Origin: Hypomyces perniciosus
Taxonomy: Eukaryota; Ascomycota; Sordariomycetes; Hypocreales; Hypocreaceae
Reading direction: 5' to 3'
Assembly (NCBI GenBank): GCA_008477525.1
Contig: SPDT01000004.1
Coordinates: 2,294,001 to 2,358,000, forward strand
Length of the DNA stretch: 64,000 nt
This document shows, in pieces, positions 25,001 through 37,298 of this stretch. Both the position numbers and the translations under genes were made by a program. Each line of letters begins with the position of its first letter. Positions within the stretch are counted from its first letter, which is position 1. The notes under the pieces are model-generated. The model had not been told where the DNA came from and ran no database searches. It was given only the letters and a program-made list of their open reading frames with translations.

Positions 25001-25056
25001 TGAGCGGCCAGGCTCGCTGCTTGACGGGCCGAAGATCTAGTGATTCTGAGAGACAT
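19081..25056 (-). CDS. UFD4: UFD4/TRIP12-type HECT E3 ubiquitin-protein ligase
   Basis: Ufd4 adds ubiquitin chains to ubiquitin-fusion and N-degron substrates. The five exons are 25056..24722, 24660..24563, 24507..19537, 19477..19328 and 19277..19081, giving 1916 residues. The N-terminus (MSLRITRSSARQAASLAAQ) is basic and disordered, with nuclear-signal-like SRKRKA and SKRQKIP. Exon 3 reads in frame through LVESAVIYSPSTQRPERHAN into MSGTEENRGS, so that later ATG (residue 174) is internal. Poly-Pro and a long Asp/Glu tract follow. Armadillo/HEAT-like helices cover about residues 260-700, then acidic and Ser-rich linkers, then the HECT domain from about residue 1510. The catalytic Cys is residue 1883 in LPSVMTCVNYLKLPDY, and the C-terminus is EGQGAFHLS. 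The two 3' introns (59 and 50 bp) interrupt the HECT domain. Nothing is missing. Confidence 0.93.
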
Positions 25057-26915
25057 GAGTAACTGGCTGGAAATGTTGTAGAGTTCTCGAAGGACATCGG
25101 AGGGGTATGAGAAGAGAAATGTGGGGAGGGCGAGTTGCAGCAGGACAAGCTTGGGCAGATTGTGGCTAATGGCACTGATATCAAATGTCGCAGGTGCCAA
25201 CAGAGCTAGGTGACGCAGCGATGAAATGATAATCCTCCAACCTAGGTCACAGCGTCAACACAAGGTGGAGGAACAGGAACAAAGGTGAGTGGCAGCAAGA
25301 AAAGATGGGCAGGAAAACAGGCGGGTGAGGTGACATGAGAGGTTGTCGGGCCAGGGCAGCGTCCTTGTTCTTGCTCTCGTGTGAATGAAGGATTGGCGAT
25401 TGCCCAGAGTCACGATGCTTCGTAGCCTAGGAGGGATGAAGGATGTACGGCGGAGATATGGGCAAGTGCCTATCCATCTATAGCAGGATGTGCGAGGAAA
25501 TTCGAACTGGAGACGACGAGGGTGGGCAAAGCTCCAGCTTCTAGAAGCCCAAGCCGAAGGAGATGTAGTAGGCACTGGGTAGGTAGTGGGGATGTGTACG
25601 GAGGCGATGGGGTCAGCAGCTATAAAATAAAAAAAAGGCTCTGTAACTACCTTTGAGAAGTCCGTGCTGCAGGCGTTGCGGCAGTTGTCGTAGCAGTCGA
25701 GGCTATCGATGTGGACGTTGACGAGGGAAGTCGCACTTCGTGGTCGGCTGCCGATGTTCGTTCTGCCATGCCCGAACTACGCCATCAGGAGGGCAAGCAC
25801 GAGCTCCGTGAGAAGGAGAGGCCGGGAGAGGAAGAGGGGTGGACGTTATCGGATCCGGCAGAGCACACGTGCGTTTGTCCTTGTGCCGTGCGTTGGCGAT
25901 GCACGGCGTTGCTCATCTGAGTGAGAAGTCGGAGAGAAGGCCGGTCAGTCAGATGCAATACCGATAATACTGGATTGCTGTGTGTTTGTGTATTTGGTAG
26001 GAGGTGGATTTTCCAATGAGTTTGGTGTCATATCACGCTTTCAGGCGCCAGGGCGACGTGTGAGGCTGGAGAAACCCGGGAGTCACAGTGCTGCTGATTA
26101 ACCTGTGTTCAGAGCATTGCCTTAGGAGGCATGTACTAATAGGTACTACCTAGTTCCTAATCTACTAAGCAAGTACCTGTACTCCATTCTGCGCCCCATT
26201 GACTAGGAACCTTGCACTGTACGGGGTACGGAGTACTACTACCTATCGTTAGTACCTTAGTAGTAGGTATATACACCCGGTAGTACGGAGTAGTACCTGT
26301 AGGAATATTACTAGTGGTATAAGGTACCTACGCCCCGCAAAGGTGTGTTTTTCATCAGAGGTTTGTCTAAAAATTGTGACATCAGCGTTGTTTGGCTACA
26401 GAGTAGCATGCAGTACGGAGTAGTAGTGACAAACTTCTAGAAATCCTTTTTCCAGGTCTATTATCAGAGCCACCAAAACAGGGCACTACGGAGTACGGAG
26501 TATAAATACTACCATTATGCAAAAGGTTAGTGCTACTACTCTGAAGGTACTCCGTGCTTCAGGTTCGCACAAGTAAGGACAAGTACCACCTATATACTTC
26601 ACGGACGTCTGCAGTACTGGTACCTGATGCCCAACGACAGGATGACAATGGAAACGCTACATCGCTTTTTATCAATTAGCAAAGCAGCCTCTTCCTCCAA
26701 TAATGCATCGGGCCTCGAGCCAACAGATCTAGGAATTAGGGGGGAATAATGCATACAAGCGCGAGAAAACTCACAATAACGAAGGTGCTTGATAATCCAG
26801 CTAGTACCGACCTTAGATCTAGCATGTGTGTCTGTTATAGAGTGGCTGTTAGGTATGTTAGGTATGTTAGGCTCGTTAACGGTGTTTTCAGTTTACCCCG
26901 TGCGTGTCCAATCCC
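25057..26915. other. Intergenic, 1.9 kb: UFD4 upstream region and BCKDH 3' flank
   Basis: The part nearest UFD4 (25057-25950) is GC-rich and probably holds promoter and 5' UTR. From about 26120 to 26600 the sequence is crowded with TACGGAGTAC and relatives (26227 and 26487, plus imperfect copies near 26280 and 26410) and TAGTAGGTA words. Short open frames here overlap on both strands and have no family features. Confidence 0.55.
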
Positions 26916-28328
26916 TCAGCCTTTCAAGCTTTCCTTTCCGCCATCATACTCCCCTACGTCATATTCGTCCGGGTATTTATCCAGCATTTCCTTAAGTTCC
27001 CTCATCTGCGCTTTAAGATCCTCCGTCATTTCTTCATACACATCCTCAAACATTGATCGAATAGCCGGTTTCTTTTCCCTTTCTGCCTCACCGAACGCCT
27101 TCAAAATTTCTTTCCTGAGACTGTCCCTGGCCTCTTTCTCTTTGGTTTCATCCCAACATCCTTTCGCTTCCATCCATTTCCTAAGACGCGTGAGCGGGTT
27201 GTCTCGCCTCTTCCAATCCTCCACCTCGACTCGGGCTCGGTATGCGAATGAGTCGTCCGAGGTGCTGTGGTGGGATACGCGATATGTCATCGCTTCAATC
27301 AGAACTGGCTTGCCGCCGTCTTGCAGAGCCATCTCCCTTGCCTTTTTGGTAGCTTCTCTCACTGCCCAAATATCATTACCGTCAATGCGGATGGTGTCGA
27401 TTCCATAGCCAATTCCCCTGCTGGCTATGCCGTCCCCTCGATACTGCTCTAGGGTCGGTGTAGATATTGCGTAGCCGTTGTTCCGGCAAATGAAGATGAC
27501 TGGACAAGATCGAGTAGCAGCAATGTTCAGGGCCGCATGGAAGTCACCCTCACTTGCTGCCCCTTCACCAAAATACACAGCTGTTACTCGGGGCTTGGCG
27601 TTGGGATCTTGCAGTCTGTGCAGCTTTAGTGCGTACGCGGCCCCTGAAGCCTGCGGCAACTGGGTGGCCAAGGGCGAAGATATGGTATGCTTTGTGGGCG
27701 AGAATTAGCAGCGAACTGAACCCTGAAGCTGAGACGCACTTACAATATTCAATGGCTTGCTTCCGTAGTGAATGGGCATGTTTCTGCCCCGACCAGGGTC
27801 TTTCTTGTTGGCGAACAGCTGCGACATGAAGTCATGCGCCGTGAATCCTCTCTCTTTAAACAGACCTTGCTCCCGGTACTGGCAGAAGACCACATCTTCC
27901 CGGTCTAGGACGCTCGAGCTCCCAACACTCACAGCCTCCTCACCTGCACTCACCATGTAAAAGTTCAAGCGCCCCTGCCTTTGTGCATCGAACATGATTA
28001 GATCCATAATAGAGATGAATAGCATGTCTTTATAGAGCTTGATAATAGCATCATCCGAAAGGTCGGGTGTGAAGGAGGGGTCAACAATCTGACCATTTTG
28101 ATCAACCACACGATAGGTCGGCAGTGCCGCGGATGAATCTGGAGTCTCAAACTTGAGGGAGCTGGTAAAGGAGCTCTTCAGGGCGCCGGGAAATGAGACA
28201 AATTCCGAATTGGGTCGCTGAGACAGGCTGCCAGCGGTTCGGATGGGAATGGTGATGGTAGGCGGACGGGGCTTGGAAACAGCAACCAGCCTCCGAAGAG
28301 GGCCACCCTGAAAGACACGGGACTTCAT
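26916..28328 (-). CDS. Branched-chain 2-oxoacid dehydrogenase E1 alpha subunit, mitochondrial
   Basis: E1-alpha, with E1-beta, uses thiamine diphosphate to decarboxylate the 2-oxoacids of Val, Leu and Ile in the mitochondrial matrix. The exons are 28328..27744 and 27689..26916, with a 54 bp phase-0 intron (GTAAGT...AAG), giving 452 residues. The start MKSRVFQGGPLRRLVAVSK is a basic presequence; the frame is open 35 codons further upstream to another ATG (28433), which is less likely. The core includes YKDMLFISIMDLIMFDAQRQ, FYMVSAGEEAV, the thiamine-diphosphate motif (FGEGAASEGDFH ... RNNGYAIS), and the phosphorylation loop YRVSHHSTSDDS, a target of BCKDH kinase in animals. The length is normal. 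The conserved loop separates it clearly from pyruvate dehydrogenase E1-alpha. Confidence 0.94.
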
Positions 28329-29001
28329 CTGCAGTTGAATTCGTACCTTTATGCGGAAGGTGAAAGAAGTGTAGTGGGTGACGATGTTCCTTTCGCTAAG
28401 CAGAATTGCCAACGATGAATATTTAAGAGACAAAGCAGGTCTGGTATCCCCATGATGCAGAGGTCTCAGGGCTGCCGATGGAGAGCGACGTCACTTAAGC
28501 CGACACAACCCGTACCGGTTGACCCACCCCGATCCCCCAAAAGTTGGTCTCGGGGTCACACGCGGAGACCATGCATAAAGCTTGGGGGACCAATCGGAGA
28601 TCTTCCACGAGTCTTACATGTCAGAGTACGAAGTACTTCTTCATCCTACATCCTCTAAACTCCTGATGAAATTTTGTCTAACTACTATCTTGTAACGAAG
28701 CACGAATAGGTACATACATAGAGGCAGATCTGCTGTGCGGGAGAGCTGTAAAAGCTAGGCAGGTCCTGGCGGTAGATGACTAAGCATTTAGGACAATAAT
28801 TTGAAAGTGGCAGACAGCTGGTCGGTCACACTGTCAAGTGTCAAATATGCCTACCTAGTATTCTCACAAGGTCTTTTCCTCCCTCATTAGCAACAGCAAC
28901 ACCTTTTGTAGTTTTTAATCCTAACAACGAGCTTGCCTTCTTGCGTGAGTGATTGGTTTCAAACACACCCGATTATCCAAGCTGTGCCATCACCTTCTAC
29001 C
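28329..29001. other. Intergenic: BCKDH E1-alpha promoter and upstream of small ORF
   Basis: This 673 bp is a divergent promoter region. An imperfect GTACGAAGTACT word sits near 28626. The sequence just before 29002 is pyrimidine- and A-rich (CACCTTCTACC next to the ATG), typical of a fungal translation start. I see no other gene. Confidence 0.45.
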
Positions 29002-29181
29002 ATGCCGAGCCCAGCCGCCAAGTTAGCCTTGCTCATTCTTTGCATTCTCTCTCTCGCCGCATTGGTTGGCTTGTTCTTCAAAACTAGGATCCACACATTC
29101 GTCCAAGCGCTTCTGACCTATCGGCGCAAAACCCAGCCTCAGCCCAGCCTGATGGCTCCCGAAAACGCAGGAAACGTCTAA
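29002..29181 (+). CDS. Possible 59-residue single-pass membrane microprotein
   Basis: This short ATG-initiated frame encodes 59 residues. After a short polar start (MPSPAAK) comes a strong hydrophobic helix of about 22 residues (LALLILCILSLAALVGLFF), then a basic segment (KTRIHTFVQALLTYRRK) and a Pro/Gln/Asn-rich tail ending ENAGNV. The arrangement suits a single-span protein with the basic part on the cytosolic or matrix side. It sits alone between the BCKDH promoter and COQ5, with 297 bp before COQ5, enough for its own transcript. I recognise no family. The hydrophobic run could arise by chance in a frame this short, so it is a candidate only. Confidence 0.38.
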   Translation: MPSPAAKLALLILCILSLAALVGLFFKTRIHTFVQALLTYRRKTQPQPSLMAPENAGNV

Positions 29182-29451
29182 GGGGATAATAATCATATCA
29201 TAGTAGCCACTGGCCTGTCGGTGCACACAAGGTGATCTTGGCCATTAGCCTGGTAGGTCTGGGGCATAATCATGATGTTTTTTTTTATCTTCTGGTTGAA
29301 ATGACAGCTAACCGTGGATACCATGTAGGCCCGAGGAACAGCCACAGTGGCTGAGAGTAGCGGAACTGCTACTGCTCTGAGTCTTCCCACACCACCAAAT
29401 CGACTGCTCCCCGTACAAGTTTGGAAGCTAATCCAAACGACATCAACTTAA

Positions 29452-30462
<1,011 letters not shown>

Positions 30463-30976
30463 ACGCCAACAGCTTCCTGTAACCACGTGGTTTCATAATA
30501 GATAGCACATACGTTGCGCTGACATGACTCATTCAACGAGTCAAGATATCACCAAGAAACTACTACTACTACAAGTTTGTGGGTCATTGGACGCAGGATA
30601 TGCACAAGTCTTCCCGTTGCAACAGATTTCTCCGTGTAGGATAGAATGGCTAGAGTTTTATATTTCCTTTGGAATCATTCCTCTTTTTTGGCCTGAATTC
30701 TTTGCGCAGCTGAACTCCATACAAATCGCAACCGAAAGTCAAAAGCCCATATTCGAGGCTCCAGAGCCTCAAAAAGCTCATTAGATACACACATGTGCAC
30801 AGAACGTGATTAAAAATGACCCAGGGCATCAGTCTCATTCCTCGCTCCAGAGCTAAAAGATCCATGTGTCTCAAAAGAATAACACGAAGGCGAGGCAAGG
30901 TTTTTCTGAGTATACTGTTGACGGTAGAAGTTGTTATAGCGGGCGTGAACATCAATGAATGATCAAACCCCCCCCC
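30463..30976. other. Intergenic between convergent COQ5 and the DUF2433 gene
   Basis: This holds two 3' UTRs. It contains a perfect 12 bp palindrome centred on CACGTG (AACCACGTGGTT, 30481-30492) and a run of ten C just before the downstream stop codon. I see no gene. Confidence 0.45.
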
Positions 30977-33419
30977 CTAGTCTGCGGCCGGGGTCGACGG
31001 CGTTGCGGCGGGTGATGATATGCCCGCATCTCCCTTAACACCTCCTCGTCCTCGGCCACCACGTCCTCGGTCGCCACCACGAGCTCCGCGGCCGCCACGA
31101 CCGCCACGCCGGTTGCTCTCCGAATCGCTGGCGCCGCCAGCGCTACGATATCCACTGGTCGTAGCACCTCCTCGTCCACTGCCACCCCAATTTCCAGCGT
31201 TGCCACGATTATTGAACGGCTTGCTTTCTCGATGTTGGAAGATCTTTACCAGTGGTTTTGATCGATCCTCTTGCGTCCGTGTCTTGACTGCTTCTGGCAG
31301 CCGGGCCATGGCTCCATCTCGATCTTCAATAGTCTTGAATTGAACGACCTTGTTCGAATTGCCCCATTTTTCGATCTTCAAGATCTTGGCCTTATCTGTC
31401 TCATCAAACAACTCACGACATTGTTCCTCGGTGTTGACATTCATGATGAACAAGCCAATAATGTCAGACGCAGATGTCTTTGGTGCTGGTGACGTGGTCG
31501 GTTCTGGAGCATTTGCCGATCCATTGGTCGAAGCTGCTGGTGCCTTGTCGACATCTTTGGTGACTGGTGGCGTGTTGCTGGTGCTGGCCTGACCAGGTTG
31601 AGGTGTTGATGGCTTCGGCGGACCCGATATAGGGGCAGAAGGAGTTGCTTTAGGTTGATGCGTCGACGAAGGCTGTCGGCTAGTTGGCATGGGAGCAGCA
31701 GACTGTGCAGAAGAAGATACGGTCGCTGGAGCGCCACTGGCAGACGACGTTGTTGCTAGTGGAGGGGCACCGCCCGACTGTTGCTTGGCTCCTCGATGCG
31801 AAAAGTTGAATCCTTGAGCGCGCATCTCGGTACCAATACGACCGTCCTGAATCTCCAAAACCAGGTATCCAAATGCCGCATCAGCGAGGTTGAAGTTCCA
31901 CATATTCTTGAAAGCACTCTCATCTACTTGACCAAGAGCAGCTTGACCAATAGCAGCTTGACCTGTCACAGGACCGCCAAATGGGTTCCCGCCTGCAGCG
32001 GTTGTGGGCATTTTCTCAACAAGTTGGAGCGCATTTTTCAGGAGATTCTGTTGCGCCTCGTTTTGTTGAATGGCAGGCTCGACTTCGCCTTTGACTGTCT
32101 CCCACACATCGTTGAACGAGGCCTTTGAGGCGGCAAGCTTGCCGCGATAATGATCCAAGGTCGGATTGACGCTGAACTCGTTATAGGAGCTTCCATATCG
32201 GAAATGAAGACCGGCCGAGATAGAAAAATCCGCTTTGAGAGTTACAGAAAGCTGGTTGAGGATACCCTCTCGAGCGGGAGAGGCGTGTGTCACAAAAATT
32301 CGGGTCTCTGTGGGATCGTAAACACGGTGTGCCGTGTCGACTAGCTCTCCCATTTGTAGTAGCGTTGTCCACATTGTACCTTGCCCTCCAGCGATGGTGG
32401 TGCGACCCTCGCCATTATCGAATAGCTTGTGCATCACCACTGCACCACCAAGACCAAGGAGTCTAAGCTTCACACCACCTACTTCCAGCAACATAGAGCG
32501 GGCCTCGTCGATGATGTGCAAATTGTGAACCTTGTATTCGGAAGACCTGAATTTCTCGAGCACACGGACATCTTCACAAGCACCCCAGACGGTGTATACC
32601 GGAACGTCCAGTTTTAGTTCACCGTTGAGTAGAAGCGGAAGCTCGGAGAGGGGTAGTTCGCTTGGGGAGAATCGAGACTTAACAGAGCCAGGCCCTCCCT
32701 GTTGAATGGCCTTCTTAACAGGCTCGGAGATCAGAGGCGAGTACTGGGCGACATGCTTCAGGGTCTTCTCTACGATTCTCTCCAAAGAAGTATCATCATA
32801 GAAACCAAAGTCGCCAGTATGAATGATGTGATCGGCTCGGGCCTGCTTCGCCAGTTCGTTTAGTGATCGTAGGTTTCCTTTGCCCATAGTCAGCATAGAG
32901 TACTAGGTTGGCAAGGGTGGGTAAGAGTATACCTCGAACATCTGCGATGCAAAGAACTCTTATGGGCCCCGTCTGGATGATGCGGCCCTGGTTGGGCAAA
33001 AGAGGTGCTGCGCCAGGCGGAGGAAGACCAGTAGCACCATTCTGGAGATAGCCAGGGTTATTGTACGGTCGCGGCTGTGGTTTGTTAGTTAGAACTTGAA
33101 CAGTTGGAGGCTTTGTCCATGATGCTGGGGGTCTGGCTGCAAGAGGAAGTGGCACGACAATGAGCGCCTGAATGCACAACCCGTTGCCATACCAACAACA
33201 GAGACGGTGAGAAGGCAATGACGATAGAAGAGGGAGGGATGTGTGTAATTTTCATGCTGCAAGCTCAAACAAGCGAGAAAGGTGCGAGGTGAAGTTCTTT
33301 GTTATGCTGGAACGAGGAGATGACTAGCAGAAGCGGCCAGATCCTTGCAGTTGCCAGAAGCACAGGTCTTGAGGGGACAAGGAGTGACAAAGAGAGCCGG
33401 GGGGACGTACGGCAGCCAT
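30977..33419 (-). CDS. DUF2433 metallophosphoesterase-like protein with RRM-like and RGG regions
   Basis: This is a conserved fungal protein of unknown cellular role. The model has exons 33419..33411, 33110..32933 and 32877..30977, giving 695 residues. Exon 1 is only MAA (ATGGCTGCC, then GTACGT); the 300 bp first intron is inferred from phase and homologue-like continuity (PPTVQVLTNKPQPRPYNNPG). Intron 2 (55 bp) is certain because it rebuilds VLCIADVRGNLRSLNELAKQ. Phosphoesterase-type features are ADVRGN, HTGDFGFYDD, VWGACED and VTHASPAREG; in true metallophosphoesterases such His/Asp residues bind metals. The DUF2433 region continues FRYGSSYNEFSVNPTLDHYR. A Pro/Ser/Thr linker leads to an RRM-like fold (SDIIGLFIMNVNTEEQCREL) and a C-terminal RGG tract. 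The combination suggests RNA binding. Catalysis is unproven. Confidence 0.8.
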
Positions 33420-34347
33420 TCTATCAATCAATGGGATGCACTCAGAGCCTTTGAGCACTCGGCTGGTTTATTCTGTGCAGAGGCGATGAGAGAGTTCAGG
33501 GATAGTGTGGCGGGTATCGAAGGGATCGCGAGGAGGGAGTAAAAGGATGGATGGCGATCGCGGAAAGTGGTTTTCGCAGCTCAGCAAGCAAGACTAGCTG
33601 GAGATAATTTTCTGGGGCCATAGAGGCTTGGTGACAAAAGATCAGTCTTTTCCAATTAAGGACTAGCGTTGATAGGTGGACTCCTATTGCACTACTGCTA
33701 GTACTAGTATGTAAAGTTGCTGCGGAGTACGGCGTAATACAGGCACGAGTAACATACCTAGTACTATCCCACGGCATTAGTACTTTGTCAGGCACCTGTT
33801 AGTACAAGCAGTACTTCGTACTTGGAGTACATACCTTATACATTCTGCGGTTCCACCGCACGTGATCGCTGGAAATTGTACTAGTACGTGCAGGAGTACC
33901 TCAGCAGTACTAGAACGACTCGCCCGGATGCACTCCCTTGTACTCCGTACAGAGTACGTAGTTACATTTATAGGATAGCACCGGCCACCGACCATTTTGC
34001 CATCCCTCCCTCGTTGGCCAACGGTTAACAAACATCTTCGAGCGCTTAACTTCTGATTCCGGTTTGTTGCTGCCGCTGAGCCGTCTGTTGTCACATTGCG
34101 GAGAGCGGATTCTCCGTACCGTCCCTCCCGATGCGGCGATAGACCCGACGACATCCGACTCAAGAGGTGAATGATCGCTCCTCACCATCCTCTTGGCGAC
34201 ACCCACTCCAATCGCAACCACCACGTCGTGGTGCCCATACTCCCATGAGAGCATAGGAAGTTTGGCATTTTTGGTTTGGCACCTAGAGCAGGACACCAGA
34301 AAGGGTATCTTTGAGGCCTCCGCCTCCTCGCGGCCTTCCCGCCGTTG
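33420..34347. other. Intergenic, divergent promoters
   Basis: About 0.9 kb. TACTCCGTAC words lie at 33720-33950. A 180-codon minus-strand frame (33910-34452) crosses this gap but shows no domain and overlaps the probable ZDS1 leader. The CT-rich stretch before 34348 fits a fungal promoter or 5' UTR. Confidence 0.45.
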
Positions 34348-37298
34348 ATGATGGTATGTCTTCCCCCTGTCGTTTAGATCCGTGGCAACGAGAAGTCCCT
34401 TAGCATCTGTTACAACATCTGTGAGCGAGAAAGAGAACTTGGGGGTGGCCAATGGTCAACAGGGCCAGGCCGTTATTGAATTCTTATGCCTAGAAATTCT
34501 GAGCCACGTCGATGATCTTTAACCTTCATATTGCTAATCTCGATGGGGGATAGACATCATCTCGACCTCATGGCGAAGTTGCTAGCAGCTTTTCCAGTCG
34601 ACGCGGCCATTCCAGTCAACTCTCTATATCGGATCCAAGCCACCATGTGACAGAAGCTATTGGTACTCTGTATGGCGAAGACGACGACTCAAGCTCCGAA
34701 GGTAGCCGCCCTCTGAGTTTTGTCACTACGGGATTATCCCATCAGGAGCAGATACAGCAACCACAACTGTCCCAATACGATCAGTCATCTCAACCCAGCA
34801 AATCGCGGAAACCGCCCTTTCGCTCGATGTCAGAACAACCTCAGACCCTCTCGAGTGCTAGCGATAATGGCAGCCTCAGAAAGGTTCAAACTCTTCCCTC
34901 GTCAACAGCAACCCAGTGGAGCGACTCGCAGGATCAGAATACGAAGACTCCCTCTTCTCCAACACTATCCCTGCGAAATGTTCAAGCAGATCCGTCCAGC
35001 CAACAGTTCCCTTTGACCAACATAGACAATCCAAATGACATAGCCCAAGAGCTGAGCAACTTACAGGCGCTCAGAAGGCTGTCTATGGATGTCGGAAATA
35101 GCATTGACCCGGATATGCCCCCCATGTCTTTAGCAGCTATGCCCGCCATAGCTCCCAGAGGCGATGATGACGAAAATGATCCCTCAAGACTGTTGTGGGT
35201 TCCCGCCCGAGTGCACCCTGAACTTGCCCCAACTGAATTCAAATCATTTTTGGAGAGCCGTCTCCAATCGATTCGAAGGAGATCTGGAGATTCGTTTCTC
35301 GTCACCGGAGATGATGCAGGTCGCAATGAGACCGGACTCCTGAACACTTCTTCCTTAAGGAGGAAAAAGTCTATGCTCTCGCGACAGATTGACAATTCAG
35401 GGGGGCGAGGAGCTGTGGACTATGTCGACGGTGCCGATAGATTAGAAAGACAGCGATCGGGAGAGAGTCAACAGACCACAGAGCTAAGTTTAGACGAGCT
35501 AGTGAAAGATCCCACAAAGGCAGTTCAGAAGCTAGCTCAAGAATCTCATGGTTACTCAAATGGCTCAGATAACAGAGTCGACGACATGCCAATCCTCCCC
35601 ATTGCTCCAGGAGCGGGGTTGCGCAGATCTACCCGCACCACATACCGCAAAGGTGGGAGCTTGCGTTCTGGTGACAAAACTTTGTTTTCGAAGCGAGTTG
35701 CACAGCGTCAACAGAACAGTGAGCCCACAGAAGTGGTGGCCTCACCAACCCTGGATGCGCCTCAGGGGCACTTACTGTCAAGGGTGCAGTCAGAACCTAT
35801 CGCTGAAAATTATTCAAGGCCCACGCGCTCTGTTCGCAGACAACAGAAGTTTTCACAAGAATCACCAGCTGTGTTGGGGACACTTGATGGATCCACACAT
35901 TTGGGGGAATCACATTCATCAGTGCCTCAATCCTACCAGGACCAACTTCCTGTTCGAACATCATCGACCCAACATAACCCGCCCACTCTGGAAGTAACAG
36001 CACCAGATGAGACCCAGGATCGCGATAACAGTCCATACTTAAAAACATTCCCACAAAGATCCTCGTCCCAAGGCCTTGAATCACCAGATACTCACACGGG
36101 ACCTGCCACTGAAGAACCCCCTACCCGGTTGAACCACCGAACCACACACCACGGTGTCGGGAAACAGCCACCTTCACAGCATCACAGCCAGAGATCATCC
36201 AGTTCAACGCCGTCGCAACCATTAAGTGGTGCCTCAGGATCAACACCACCTCCCTCTGGAGGCAGTGCTGGTCGTACCGATACACTCACGTTCATTCCCA
36301 CTCTTGCACAAGACGACAAAAAGATGGACAAGAAAGTGAAGAAGGACCGGGATGAGGAATCATCTAGTAATTCTATCAAGTCGGGCAGCGCATGGAAGTG
36401 GTTCAAAGGCGTGGCAGATGATAAAGAAAAGAGGAAAGATGAAAGCAAGAAGTCCAAGTCTAGGGCTCTAACTGAAAAGAACCAGGACAACGTCAGATTG
36501 GATGTGATACAGACATCCATTGATAAAACTGCTGTAAAAGGCCGTGAAAGTCTGGTTTTGGATCGAGATAGCATTGACAGCAAACTCCAGGAAGAGCGGA
36601 AGAAGGAAAGCAATCGCAAAAGCGACTCCAAGAAAGAAAAGGATGGCAGCATTTTCTCATCAATCTTCGGCGGTAGCAAGAAGAGGGAGGAAAAGGACAA
36701 GAGCAAGAAAACCCAACACCTGCTCCAAGTACCCGAGGATCCGCCATATAAGCCTTTGCAGCCGGATGTGGATTACAACTGGAGTCGCTTTCCACTTCTG
36801 GAGGAGCGGGCAATCTATCGAATGGCGCACATTAAATTGGCTAACCCTCGCCGGTCTCTCCACAGCCAAGTTCTTCTCAGCAACTTTATGTACAGCTACC
36901 TGGCTATCGTCCAAGCCATGCATCCTCAGATGAACGTTCCAATCTCCCCACAGCAAAAACGACTAGAAGAGGAGGCTCGACGTAAACAGCAAGAGCAGGA
37001 ATATCTGGCCCAACGCGAGATGCAGGAGGAGCAAGATGCCCAGCAGAATCTTGATCAGTACAATTTTGATTACCATCGTGTAGGCAGCCCAAACGCACTC
37101 CATGGACACTCGCTAAATGTTGAACAGATGGCTGTGCACTATGCAGATTCCAGTCACGAAGGGCAGGTGGAATATGTCGACGATGCTCAGATATATGAAG
37201 ATGAAAATTCTGACGGTTACGGCCAAGATGTGAAGGAATACTTTCAATATCACGACAACGTAGCCGACCATCATGATAGTCAAGACAGTTTATGGTGA
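34348..37298 (+). CDS. ZDS1: Zds1/Zds2-family protein (Zds_C domain)
   Basis: Zds proteins bind and place PP2A-Cdc55 in yeast, acting in polarity, mitotic entry and stress response. The C-terminal Zds_C domain is clear (about 36765-36930: RFPLLEERAIYRMAHIKLAN, then HSQVLLSNFMYSYLAIVQAM). A second family block near the N-terminus reads LQALRRLSMDVGNSIDPDMP. The rest is Ser/Gln/Lys-rich disorder with a lysine-rich region (about 36310-36710) and a Gln/Tyr-rich tail. The long frame has no ATG at its start: it is open from 34554, just after a CTAAT...TAG acceptor, and reads SRPHGEVASSFSSRRGHSSQ. The best start is ATGATG at 34348 followed by GTATGT and a 200 bp intron (34354..34553), giving 916 residues. 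That first exon is inferred. Confidence 0.85.

Noticed and set aside
24444..25200. Two small frames as an independent basic protein gene
   Set aside because: They splice in phase into UFD4 and read through to its large exon.
25255..25924. Several 60-110 codon frames upstream of UFD4
   Set aside because: They lie on both strands in a GC-rich promoter-like region and show no domain; probably 5' UTR or chance.
33910..34452. 180-codon minus-strand frame starting MATPKFSFSLTD
   Set aside because: No domain, mixed composition, and overlap with the probable ZDS1 leader and intron; likely a chance frame.
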